Source: Diphasiastrum complanatum (lineage: Eukaryota; Streptophyta; Lycopodiopsida; Lycopodiales; Lycopodiaceae). Taken from it: DNA of 64,000 bases. The DNA is taken from contig CM055096.1 in NCBI GenBank assembly GCA_029204225.1, forward strand, positions 28,223,995 through 28,287,994, in the 5' to 3' direction. Both the position numbers and the translations under genes were made by a program. Below the pieces are notes generated by a model. That model had not been told where the DNA came from, ran no database searches, and saw nothing but the letters and a program-made list of their open reading frames with translations. Each line of letters begins with the position of its first letter. Position 1 is the first letter of the stretch. Shown piece after piece: positions 10,259 through 20,065 of the stretch.

Positions 10259-10984
10259 AAGAAACAAGAAGTTGAGAGGACACAAGACATTTCAAGCTTT
10301 TCAGTGAGTGAATAAAGTGCAAATCTCTTTGAGAGATTGTATGCTTGCCGCCAATCACTTTTGATGAAAGCTTGAACAATATTCAGCTGACTAGAAAAAC
10401 TTGAAAGCTGGGGTCAGGAACCTTTCTTGGCATTCTAAGTACACTAGTTGACAACATGTAGTCAATTTACTATCTCTGGATCAGCATGCGGAGAAGCTCA
10501 AGTGAGAAAGGTTGTATAACTTACCATGCACAATTGCACTACATTTGTTGCCAAGAACCTAATAAGTTTTGGACTTGGCTTCAGATGTGCTTGAGTTGAT
10601 AGCTGTCTTATTATGTTGCCTCTTTTGAGTGCTTAAAAGCAGGACCCACATGGATGGCCCTTGTGGTACTTGTGGAGGTCATTTCTCCACCTGAATACAG
10701 AGTTTTTTACTGCTATTATCACCAAAAGTTTCCTCACGATGTTGTATATGACTCTTTTGCTAAATTGATGAATGTGACTGTTAGCCATTTTTAATGTTAG
10801 AAGAATGGAACATGAATGTTAGTCATTCAGGAACCAGGATTAGTGATGTACAAGTTTTCAAAGCTAATGGCATCTGAAACTGTTTATTGTCGTTGTTGCT
10901 AAATTGATTCAAAATTTTGAGGTGTCGAAAAGGTTCTATCTAATCTGGGAAATGGATTGTTGATATATTCTTATGATTTCACCA
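10259..10984 (+). other. 3' flank of the SEC14-like gene
   Basis: No coding potential is recognised here. An AATAAA-like poly(A) signal (GTGAATAAAGTGC) lies near 10311, about 50 bases after the stop codon, and probably marks the 3' UTR. The rest is AT-rich and unassigned. Confidence 0.4.
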
Positions 10985-11215
10985 GACATTCGCGTCCGGG
11001 GGGGTTTGGGCATTATTGCGCCCACGTCTGGCGCCCGGGCGCGTCCGCGTCCGACCCTTGGGTGCGGGGTCGGGCGCGTCCTTTTTTAAAAAAATAAATA
11101 AAAAATACACTATAAATTTTAAAAGAAAAATGTGTGCCCACCCTGGATGCGCCCGGGCCCGGACGCACGCGTCCGGACGTGAGTCTGCGTCCCCCACCCA
11201 CTTCCTTAGGATTTC
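10985..11215. repeat. GC-armed, AT-cored inverted repeat
   Basis: Two very GC- and CpG-rich arms (about 10993-11082 and 11128-11203) flank an AT-rich core. The arms contain degenerate tandem motifs such as GCGTCCG and GCCCGGGC and are partly complementary to each other. Open frames in it (RARPRTQG-like) are compositional artefacts. It stands out sharply from the roughly 35% GC surroundings and resembles a small foldback element; no family is assigned. Confidence 0.55.
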
Positions 11216-12923
11216 ACATTGAAAAACAATCTTATCATTTAATATACTCCACTTTCTTTTATTGTAGTTTGCTACAAGAAACTAACCAAACATGAAATTG
11301 ACCACTATCCCAGCATTGAGCACCGGAAACAAGTCTATGTTATGGCCATTCATGCAGTCATGATCAAATTTAGCACAATTGTCCAGCTATTTATTTGATG
11401 GAACGTGTTGGCTTGTAATTCTCCATCACCTGTTGTATGCTGACTGTTTCTCAGCACTTCTTTCTGGATTCGTTATTCTCCACTATGCCTGTACTTTAAT
11501 TTGACTACCACTAGATGTTGTATGCGCGAAGTACATCCATTTTCATACTTCATTATATTTTTATGATGTGCAATTTTCAGTTATCATGTTAATTGTTCCC
11601 CGTCAAAGTGAGGCCAGGGAGCAAGATGATCTCAAAAGATTATATAACGTGTTTTTCAGCTTTAATGCACTTTGGTTAGATCCATGTAAGTCAACATGTA
11701 TTAAGTATGTTGCAGCATGAGCGATGATGACTAACTTGGGCTTTAATGAGCAATATGTGAGCGTGCTAATTTCCTGGCATTCATAATGTGATTACTTATT
11801 CCACATCTTTTGTAGAATAACCAGACTACTTTATCATGAGCCTGACGGTTCTATAAGGTAAAGTGAAGATAGAAGATTCTAAATAAACTATGCGAAAATG
11901 CCTAAACCTTGAGAGAGAGGACACAAGTCGTCACCTCAACGTAGGCTCTATGCAAATGTCATAGACCATGATTGCAAGAGGTGGCAAAGAAGTTGCCAAA
12001 ATCCACCAAATAGAGCACCAAGTAAGAAGGTAAGCTGCCAAATAAGGGAAATATAGTGAAAGAGAGGTACCAATTGGTTGTTGCTCAGAAAACAGGCAAA
12101 ATGGCCTCCAAAACAAATGATGGTACTGCAAAAGACCAGCAAGCGAAAGTGTGCAAAAATTTGTCAATGTCACCTCCAAGTAGGGCCCTGGAAATAGGTG
12201 GGTATGTTGCCTTGAAAAATCAGCAAGGGCGCTCAAACTGCGGCAGAAAAGAGGGTGATGCAATTGCTAGAATGTTGGCCAAAAACCACCAAACAACTGC
12301 TAATAGTAATTGTTCATAAATATATCTGGTGTGTAATGCAGCATACTGTGAGTTGATGCATGTGACTTTAAACTGAGGGTTCCATTGAGGTCAAGAAGTT
12401 TGGATTGTTGTGTGGAGCTAAGGGTGAGAATGGAACCTTGATATTATCTTGGCATTGGCTCTAATTTGAGGGCATATAAGAATTAAAGGGACAAATTATG
12501 AGCTAATCTACTTTGTGGACACACTTGTTGTGAAGATTAGTGAGATACTTTTAGAACTTAAGCAAAGCCTGAATGTTCTGCTTGGGATGGGTGTTAGTGG
12601 CATTGGATTCTAGTGATTTAAGGTTCCAGCTTTGGTGACCTATCAATAGCTCCAGGGTTATAATTGTATCAAGTTCCTACTTATGATTGCATAGTGAGTT
12701 GATCTGCAAGCTTGATAATCTTTGGGGGGTATTTCATATCGTGGCTTATGGATAGACTATCCAAATGTGCAAATTGTACTTTACGTCAGGTGGTGTAATC
12801 ATTTTTGTGCGTTCCCGGCGCCCTCATCTCCTATTCCCCTCAGACTACACCCTCGGGATCACGAGGGCCTCACTTACTGGAATGCCCTCAAATGAATGCA
12901 CCAGCTAGTACTTACCAAACTCT
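11216..12923. other. Gene-free intergenic stretch
   Basis: I see no convincing coding, RNA or element structure. A 330-base open frame on the minus strand (11931-12263) has no recognisable domain. Confidence 0.4.
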
Positions 12924-14540
12924 TGTTGAATTTCACTCGTGTGGGAGTGTCACAAAGTGTGTTATTGATCTCCTAAGACTTTGTGATTGCATCACACATA
13001 GATTGAAAACTAAGATCTATTCCATAAATCTTAGGCGAGAGCACATTATTACATGCATAAATCAACCATACAAGTACTTTAACACGTGTGGAGACTTGTA
13101 CTACAACAAACTAAGTATGAAAATGTCTTCTTCTTGGGTAGAGAGAGAATCCAATCAAGAAAACTCAAGTAGAGAGAGGAAACCAATTTGACTCAAAATA
13201 GTGTAAAAATCTCATAACTCCAAAAACTTACAATATAAATGGATTGATGCTCATATATATAGCTACTTGAGGTAGAGGGGAGAGAAACATGATTGATAGA
13301 TTTCTAGCTTTCTATTGGTCACCAACTCTCATGCCCAACGCATGGAGATGTGTCACTCACAAAAGCTAATCTTGACACATGTAAGTAGCCTAACCAAACT
13401 CCAGCTACATCACTTTTGACTTTTGGCCTAATCATAACTTGACATGTGTATTTGCACAAATTGCCTCTAATGCCTAGGTCAACTTGACTCAAGCACACAA
13501 AAGCACTCAAAAACATCCACAAATGACTCAAATACAGTTGGATTGCATGAAACTATGTGGCTATGACCTCAAAAAACTGTCTAGATTTCAAATAGACAAG
13601 ATTGACAAGCTTTTCCTTGAGTTTTTGGATTAAACAAGAAATAAGTGAGCCTAAATTGATGTGTCCACATAGGTTAGGTGCCTTACTTGCCTCACTCTGA
13701 AAGCCTATAACTTCCTGAAGACACATCCAATTGACTTGAAATCAATGCACTAGAAACTACCTTCACTAGCTTTTCAACAAGCTATCAAGCACATGATTTG
13801 GATCTACCTTGGAGAAACACCAACCATTCAAATTTTGGCGATCTCGCACGTGCCTGAGAGTACAATTCGTATAGTACCCAACATGGATCAATCCAATGTG
13901 ATTTTGATCCATTTAGACTCTAAAATCTCCTTGATAGCCATAGAGATGCAACCACACTCAAAAATCTTGATTTCAAGGCAAATTTTCACATCAAACTTGA
14001 CATATGCATGGATATCTTAGGCTAGCTATGATACCATGTCGAATTTCACACGTGTGGTAGTGCCACAAAGTGTGTTATTAATCTCTGAAGACTTTGTGAT
14101 TGCACATAGATCACACATAGATTGAAAACCAAGATCTATTCCATAAATCTAAGGCAAGAGCACATTACTACATGCATAAATCAACCATACAAGTACTTTA
14201 ACATGTGTGGAGACTTGTACTACAACAAAATAAGTATGACCAATTTGACTCAAAATAGTGTAGAAATCTCATAACTCCAAAAACTTACAATACAAATGGA
14301 TTGATGCTCATATATATAGCTACTTGAGGTAGAGGGGAGTGAAACATGATTGGAACCCTTCTTTACCTCCTCTAAATCCTATTGGCAAGTGATTACGCTG
14401 ACATGTGTCACTCATCCACTGGACCAAGTGTCCAAGTGAGCATGTGACATGTGTCATGTTTGACTGGTCAACCCTGACATGTGTCACTCATTCACTGGAC
14501 CAAGTGTCCCAGTGAGCATAAGACATGTTCCTACTTTTTA
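12924..14540 (-). mobile_element. Small non-autonomous LTR element (LARD/TRIM-like)
   Basis: Two direct repeats, 12924-13305 and 14037-14354, are nearly identical apart from a roughly 55-base insertion in the first and small changes. They then diverge, with patches of similarity further right. Immediately left of the second repeat, 14025-14036 reads on the minus strand as TGGTATCATAGC, one mismatch from the initiator-Met primer-binding site, and the repeat edge before it ends in CA. That fits a minus-strand 5' LTR followed by its PBS. The interior (about 13400-14024) has no gag or pol. The right end of the 5' LTR is not resolved. Confidence 0.62.
14399..14522. repeat. 76-bp tandem duplication
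   Basis: The block beginning TGACATGTGTCACTCA with CACTGGACCAAGTGTCC occurs at about 14399 and again at about 14475, with few differences. It lies in the outer part of the 5' LTR of the small element above. Confidence 0.75.
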
Positions 14541-14806
14541 GGAGGTTAGTCTAGCCACTCCTAATTAATGACCCAATATCCTATACCCAAGCAACATGCG
14601 ACTTTGAGGCTCATAAACTTAATTAACAACTTTATTCATATTTCCATTACAAAGGTCACCACAGGCCGGTGACTTAGCCATTTTTTTACAAGAAGTACAT
14701 CTATAAGTAAAAATAGTAAACAACCGGGACATGGAGTAAAAGCTATGACATCTTGCCTATATCTGCACGTATATGCACTACTCCATGTGTCTCAATTAGA
14801 GTGTCT

Positions 14807-15038
14807 ACCATTTCTAATCTCTTCGGTGGACTGTACTCATTTTTGTTTTTGTGAGTATGAATTAATTTTTTAAGATCCTGTTGGGCAACTAGAACACTTA
14901 AAATTGTGATTATACTTAGCATAATCTTTCTATTGCATTGTTTTTGCATCTAGCAGCTGATTGTAATGGGAGAGCTGTTCTGCAATATCTCTGCTCTCTT
15001 CTCCATTCATGTTTTCTATTCTCCCTTGTCCCATCAGA
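14807..15038 (+). repeat. 232-bp repeat, probable 3' part of copia A 5' LTR
   Basis: This segment matches 18111-18342 base for base except for scattered substitutions, and both copies are 232 bp. It ends 54 bases before the gag start of copia A. The simplest reading is that it is the surviving end of the 5' LTR, the first about 390 bp of the LTR having been lost. No initiator-Met primer-binding site is visible directly after it. Confidence 0.6.
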
Positions 15039-15092
15039 GTGTAGTCCAATAAACCATGAGATTAAGTTTGTTCTATTTGTATTACTGTTAAC

Positions 15093-17710
15093 ATGTCTCA
15101 TATTGGTAGCTCTTCATCTTCATCATCCAACAAAGCTAGAGTCATTGACAAGTTCAATGGTTCTAGCTTCTATATCTGGAAGTTAAAACTTCGGATGATG
15201 TTGATAGATAAAGATCTTTGGGATGTAGTAGAAGGTTCTGACCTCAAACTAGAAGGTGGTGATCGAGCAAACGCATGGAAGATTAAAGATCAGAAAGCCT
15301 TAGCATGTATCACACTCAATCTGGCCGACTCCCAAATATCCCATGTTACCACATGCAAAACCTCTACGGATGCATTAGATTTGTTATCAAATCTCTATAA
15401 GACTCATGACGTAACCACTAGATTACATCTTAGAAGAAAGTTCTTTACTCTTAGCATGTCTGATTCTACTGCCAACACTTCTCACATCAACAACTTCAAA
15501 TCTTTAATGGATCAATTATCAACTGTAGGATGTGCTATTCAAGATGATGATGTCGTTATGGTCATCTTCTTCAAGAAGAAATGCGAAGAAAGACCAGCGG
15601 CCTGTCCATCAAAGACAAATCCATGGCCCTATACACCAAGAAGACTATTCCAAGGGCAAGAATCAAGTGCAGCAACAACAACAGAAGCCTCATACTCAAG
15701 CTGAGCATGGTGGATCGCGCAAGAAGATTTTCTACAAATATTTCAAGAGAGCCAATCACGCCATCAAGAAGTGTCGCATCCACATCTACAATGAGGCAAA
15801 GAAGCAACAACAACAATAGCCAGACTCCTCCAATGCGACGAAATTCAAGGAGCAAGATACACACTTGTTAATGGCTTACAACAGCAGCAACGAAGACTCT
15901 GATAGCTGGTACCTAGATAGCGGCGCTGCCCAACAGATGACCTCTCGCAAGGAATGGTTAACTGCGTATGCAGCTTATAGAAGAGATCAATTCATCTACC
16001 TCGGAGATTCAAGCACCATACACGTTGAAGGCAAATGAATGGTCAAGATCAAATTCAACAACGATCTATCTATTTGTGCTCCCAACGTCCTTCATGTTCC
16101 TCAACTATCAAAGAACATATTATCAGTCTCTAAGATAACTGATGAGGGCTACACTGTCACTTTCTCATTTGAGCAATGTACAATCTTCGATGAAGATATC
16201 ACTCTAACTACATGCACTAGAGTCGGAAATCTTTACGTACTCTCTAATTTAGTTGCATTAGCTAGCATCTCTCATGAAAATGTAAACGATAATGCTATTC
16301 TGTGGCATATTTGATTTGGACACGTGAATACAAGCTTACTTTCCTAAATGCGTTGTAATAACTTAGTTGATGGATTGTATTTTTCTTTTTCATTAGATAG
16401 GAAATCTTTCTTTTGTGAATCATGCGTCTATGGCAAACACTCTAGAAGCAAGTTTCCCAACTCACATTCCATCAAAACAAAACATGTATTGGATCTTGTA
16501 CGTAGCGATCTTTGTGGTCCAGTGCCAACTCCGTCCTTAGGAGATGCAATCTATTTTATCACTTTCATAGATGATTATTCTAGATAGTCTACAGTCATGT
16601 TCATTAAGCAAAAATTTGAAGCCTTTGAATGCTTCAAGAGATTCAAGGCCCTGGTTGAGACACAAGCATCTACAAAAGTGAAAGCACTCCGAACTGATGA
16701 TGGCGGCGAATACCAAGGAGTGGATTATCAAGAAATTTTCAGTCCTGTCATCAAGATGCAGTCAATCAGGACTTTGATTGCGTTAGCAATCGCGGAAGAC
16801 CTTGAAATGAACCAAATGGATGTCAAGACAACATTTCTCAACGACAACGTCGAGGAAGAGCTGTATACCTTCCAATCAGAAGGATTAGAAGTCAAAGGCC
16901 AAGAGCACAAAGTGTGCAAACTGCACAAAGCAATCTACGATCTAAAACAGGCCGCAAGAGCATGGTTCGATAGAATCAACTCTTAGCTCATTCAATTGGG
17001 ATTTGCAAACAATTCAGCTGACTGTAATGTTTATTTGAAGCATATAGACACCACTTCAGTTCACATAGCTTTTCACATAGATGATGCGTTTATTTTGTCT
17101 AACGACACTTCTCTTCTGCACACTATTAAGAGTGATCTATCAAAGGAATGTGACATGACTGATTTAGGAGCTGTCCATTTTTTGCTAGGAATTTACATTA
17201 CTAGAAATAGACTTCAGAAGAAGATCTATCTTAGCCAGCAGACATATCTAAAGGGCATTTTAGAAAAATTTCATATGTCTGATTGCAAACCAATTAATAC
17301 TCCAATGGATCCAAGTATAGTATTGACTAAACCTACTTGTGCTGATTCTGATAGTGAAGTACTCGACATAGTAAAGTACCCTTATCATTCACTAATAGGA
17401 TCTTTGATGTATGCAATGTTGTGTACTAGACCAGATTTAGCATACACTGTTAGCACGTTAAGTCAATTCATGTCTAATCTTAAGATCTCTCATTGGAAAG
17501 CATTAAAGAGAGTGATGAGATATATTTAGGAAAGTTTAGATTACATTTTATGTTATGATGACAATGCTATTGACCCACTCGTCCTGCGAGGTTACTCCGA
17601 CTCAGATTGGCAAGGAATAGTCTCTACCAAAAAATCTACCTCCAGGTTCTATTTCTATCTGGCAAAGGGACCGATTTAGTGGAACTCAAGCAGAAGTCAA
17701 TTACGCTTTC
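15093..17710 (+). pseudogene. Copia element A gag-pol, degenerate
   Basis: Domains in order are a gag of the UBN2 type (KFNGSSFYIWKLKLRMML, 15093-15570), a decayed zinc knuckle (about 15730-15780, cysteines replaced), a protease WYLDSGAAQQMTS (about 15905), and an integrase core (CVYGKHSRSKFP, 16340-16720). Reverse transcriptase starts with VDYQEIFSPVIKM (16723) and includes QMDVKTTFLN and FHIDD in place of YVDD (about 17070). RNase H is cut short at 17710, immediately before the LTR. Between integrase and RT the usual C-terminal integrase and linker of several hundred residues are absent: TDDGGEYQG runs straight into the RT. In-frame stops occur at about 16036, 16312, 16585, 16984 and 17527, and frameshifts in late gag. 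The order PR-IN-RT-RH identifies Ty1/copia. Confidence 0.93.
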
Positions 17711-18342
17711 TGTAATTAATATATGGATGAATTCTATAAATGGATCATCCAGGCACACTCTACGTGATACTCCGTCCATGAGACGAATGATTTTGAGCCT
17801 CCCAGTTACGTCGTCATTCTGGTTGTAACTGCTATTTTGTTGTGCTTCAGTGTAATATAGCAGCAACACGCTTTTCTATCTATGTATAATGTAGATGAAT
17901 GCTTGTTGTGACTGAATGCACTTTATCGCTGTTTGATCACGCTTGTTTACTCACTCTGATCAGAACATAGACGTCTACAACTCCTTCGCTTCTGATCAGA
18001 CGATGACTGTCTTTGACGCCTGAGGAGCTCGCGATATCATACTGCTCTTTCCATCTATTTTAGAGCTAAACTTCATATTGAATCCCTTTTCAGTAATACC
18101 ACACACACAAACCATTTCTAATCTCTTCAGTGGACTGTACTCATTTTTGTTTTTGTGAGTATGAATTCATTTTTTAAGATCTTGTTGGGCAACTAGAACA
18201 CTTAAAGCTATGATTATACTTAGCATAAGCTTTCTATTAGACTGTTTTTGCATCTAGCAGCTGATTGTAACGGGAGAGCTGTTTCGCAATATTCATGCTC
18301 TCTTCTCCGTTCACGTCCTCTATTCTCACTTGCCCCATCAGA
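17711..18342 (+). repeat. Copia A 3' LTR (probable, 632 bp)
   Basis: The segment begins TGTAATTAATA directly after the truncated RNase H and ends at ...CCCATCAGA against the TRIM. It is made of two parts: 17711-18103, which also exists inverted at 19133-19521, and 18111-18342, which also exists upstream of gag at 14807-15038. Alternatively the first part alone (TG...CA, 393 bp) is an LTR of another element and the second part is flanking repeat. Confidence 0.55.
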
Positions 18343-18970
18343 TGTTGGAGGATGCAAGCTACGAACAAAGCGGATGTGTCCGAAAAGGCACCAAAAAGAG
18401 TGCATTCGTCCCAACAACAAATGGAGACTATAACAGAATCCACATATAAGCTCATTGTAGACAATGTACCCTTGTCACCTGGTACCAGACCTTTTGGGAT
18501 CAAAGGAGAATGATGGCGGGTGGCTAGGTGGTGGAGATGGGATCCCACGTGCAGCCCGCAGGTGCGCACGCAACACGTCACATCATCTATTGGACCACTC
18601 ACCGTTGCTGACAAACTTTGAGCTGGTATCAGAGCAAGCAATCTGGTTTAGAATGAGCAAGTGGGGGTTTCCTTCGCCTTGTGCTCGCTTGAGTGGGAGT
18701 ATTGGAGGATGCAAGCTATGCACAAAGCGGCTACGTCTGAAAAGGCACCAAAAAGAGTGCATTCGTCCCATAAGCAAATGGAGACTATAACATAACCCAT
18801 ATATAAGCTCATTGTAGACAATGTACCCTTGTCCCCTGGTACCAGCCCTTTTGGGGTCAAAGGGGAATGATGGCGGGTGGCTAGGTGGTGGGGATGGGAT
18901 CCCACGCACGGCCCGCAGGTGCGCACGGAACGCGCCACATCGTCTACTGGACCGCTCTCCGCTGCCGACA
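18343..18970 (+). mobile_element. TRIM: terminal-repeat retrotransposon in miniature
   Basis: Two direct repeats of exactly 271 bp (18343-18613 and 18700-18970) share most bases, including TTGGAGGATGCAAGCTA near the start and GACA at the end. Between them are only 86 bases. These hold TGGTATCAGAGC (18624-18635), a perfect initiator-Met primer-binding site ten bases after the left LTR, and a purine run GAGTGGGAG (18691-18699) directly before the right LTR. The first LTR starts TG; the second has TA, a point change. There is no coding capacity, so the element depends on proteins from other copia or gypsy elements. No convincing 5-bp target duplication is visible (TCAGA on the left, AAAAA on the right). 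Confidence 0.87.
18624..18635 (+). other. TRIM primer-binding site
   Basis: TGGTATCAGAGC is complementary to the 3' end of initiator-Met tRNA and lies between the two TRIM LTRs. Confidence 0.88.
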
Positions 18971-19132
18971 AAAAATAACTTGACTATGGTGGCCACAATT
19001 GTTATGGCCATATTCAATCAAGGACATGGAATAGTCCTAATATGGTAGACCGTGGCCCTCAAGTGTTTGAGATTATTGGTCATGCCTAGATTTAATTCCA
19101 TGTCGAGGCCTGTTTGTGGCTAATGACCTTGA

Positions 19133-19521
19133 TGTGGTATTACTGAAAAGGGATTCAATATGAAGTTTAGTTTTGAAATAGATGGAAAGAACAGTATGAT
19201 ATCGCGAGATCCTTAGGCGTCAAAGACAGCCATCGTCTGATCAGAAGTGAAGGAGTCGTAGACGTCCGTGTTCTGATCAGAGTGAGTAAACAAGCGTGAT
19301 CAAACAACAATAAAGTGCATTCACAACAAGCATTCATCTACGTTATACACAGATAGAAAAACGTGCTGCTGCGATATTACACTGTAGCACAACAAAATAA
19401 CAGCTACAATCAGAATGACGGCATAACTGGGAGGCTCAAAATCATTCGTCTCATGGACGGAGCATCACGTAGAGTGTGCCTGGATGATCCATTTATAGAA
19501 TTCATTCATGTATTAATTACA
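19133..19521 (-). repeat. Inverted solo LTR-like copy
   Basis: The segment is the reverse complement of 17711-18103 with moderate divergence. On the minus strand it begins TGTAATTAATA and ends TACCACA, i.e. TG...CA. It lacks the 232-bp part found in the copia A 3' LTR. Open frames seen in it on either strand are shadows. Confidence 0.72.
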
Positions 19522-19639
19522 ATAAATATTTGTCACCTAATTAGGTAAGCCATTGCACTTGGAAGTATTTGGCTTGTGTGACAATTGTACATGGTCAACC
19601 TGTAGGGAATGTTGACGCGGACGAGGACTTGCAAATTCT

Positions 19640-20065
19640 CTCACTTCGCATTTTACGTGAAGTGGCTTTTTCTCACTTCGCAAATTCTAGGAAGTGCCTG
19701 GAACGTTCCTCGTTGAAAAATAATTGACTGTCGAGTGTTTTCTTAGAGACTCTTCAGGATTTTGCGAAAAAGCCGACAGTGCCCTTAAAAATGCGACACT
19801 ATCCTTAAAAAGTCGACAGTGCCCTTAAAAAGACGACAGTGTCTTCAAAACAGTTTACTTCTTCAAAATAGCTGAACGGAAGAAGCTGAAGGCAAGTGTC
19901 ACTTTTTCGAGAAAGTGCGAAAAAGCTGACATTGTAAAAAATAGTTGAATTGGTGAACTATGCTGAAGTGTCGCATTTTGGGATAAGCCGACACTGTCGC
20001 TTTTTGGAAAAAGCCCACACTGTGAAAAACATAGTTTATTTCTGCAGACTGTTGCGACACAGTGT
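19640..20065. repeat. Cluster of CGACA(C/G)TG motifs in both orientations
   Basis: About ten copies of CGACACTG, CGACAGTG or their complements lie in A/T-rich spacers. From 19773 to 19850 they recur every 20-21 bases (CCGACAGTGCCCTTA, GCGACACTATCCTTA, TCGACAGTGCCCTTA, ACGACAGTGTCTTCA). Further copies lie at about 19965, 19988 and 20054. Repeats of this kind in both orientations resemble subterminal transposase-binding sites of En/Spm (CACTA) transposons, but no CACTA terminus was found nearby. Confidence 0.5.

Noticed and set aside
11013-11222. Arginine/alanine/proline-rich frames on both strands in the GC-rich element
   Set aside because: They reflect GC-rich tandem motifs; no start context, codon bias or similarity supports a protein.
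18237-18971. Overlapping frames on both strands through the TRIM region as a gene
   Set aside because: The frames repeat because the two TRIM LTRs repeat; they are shadows of non-coding LTR sequence.
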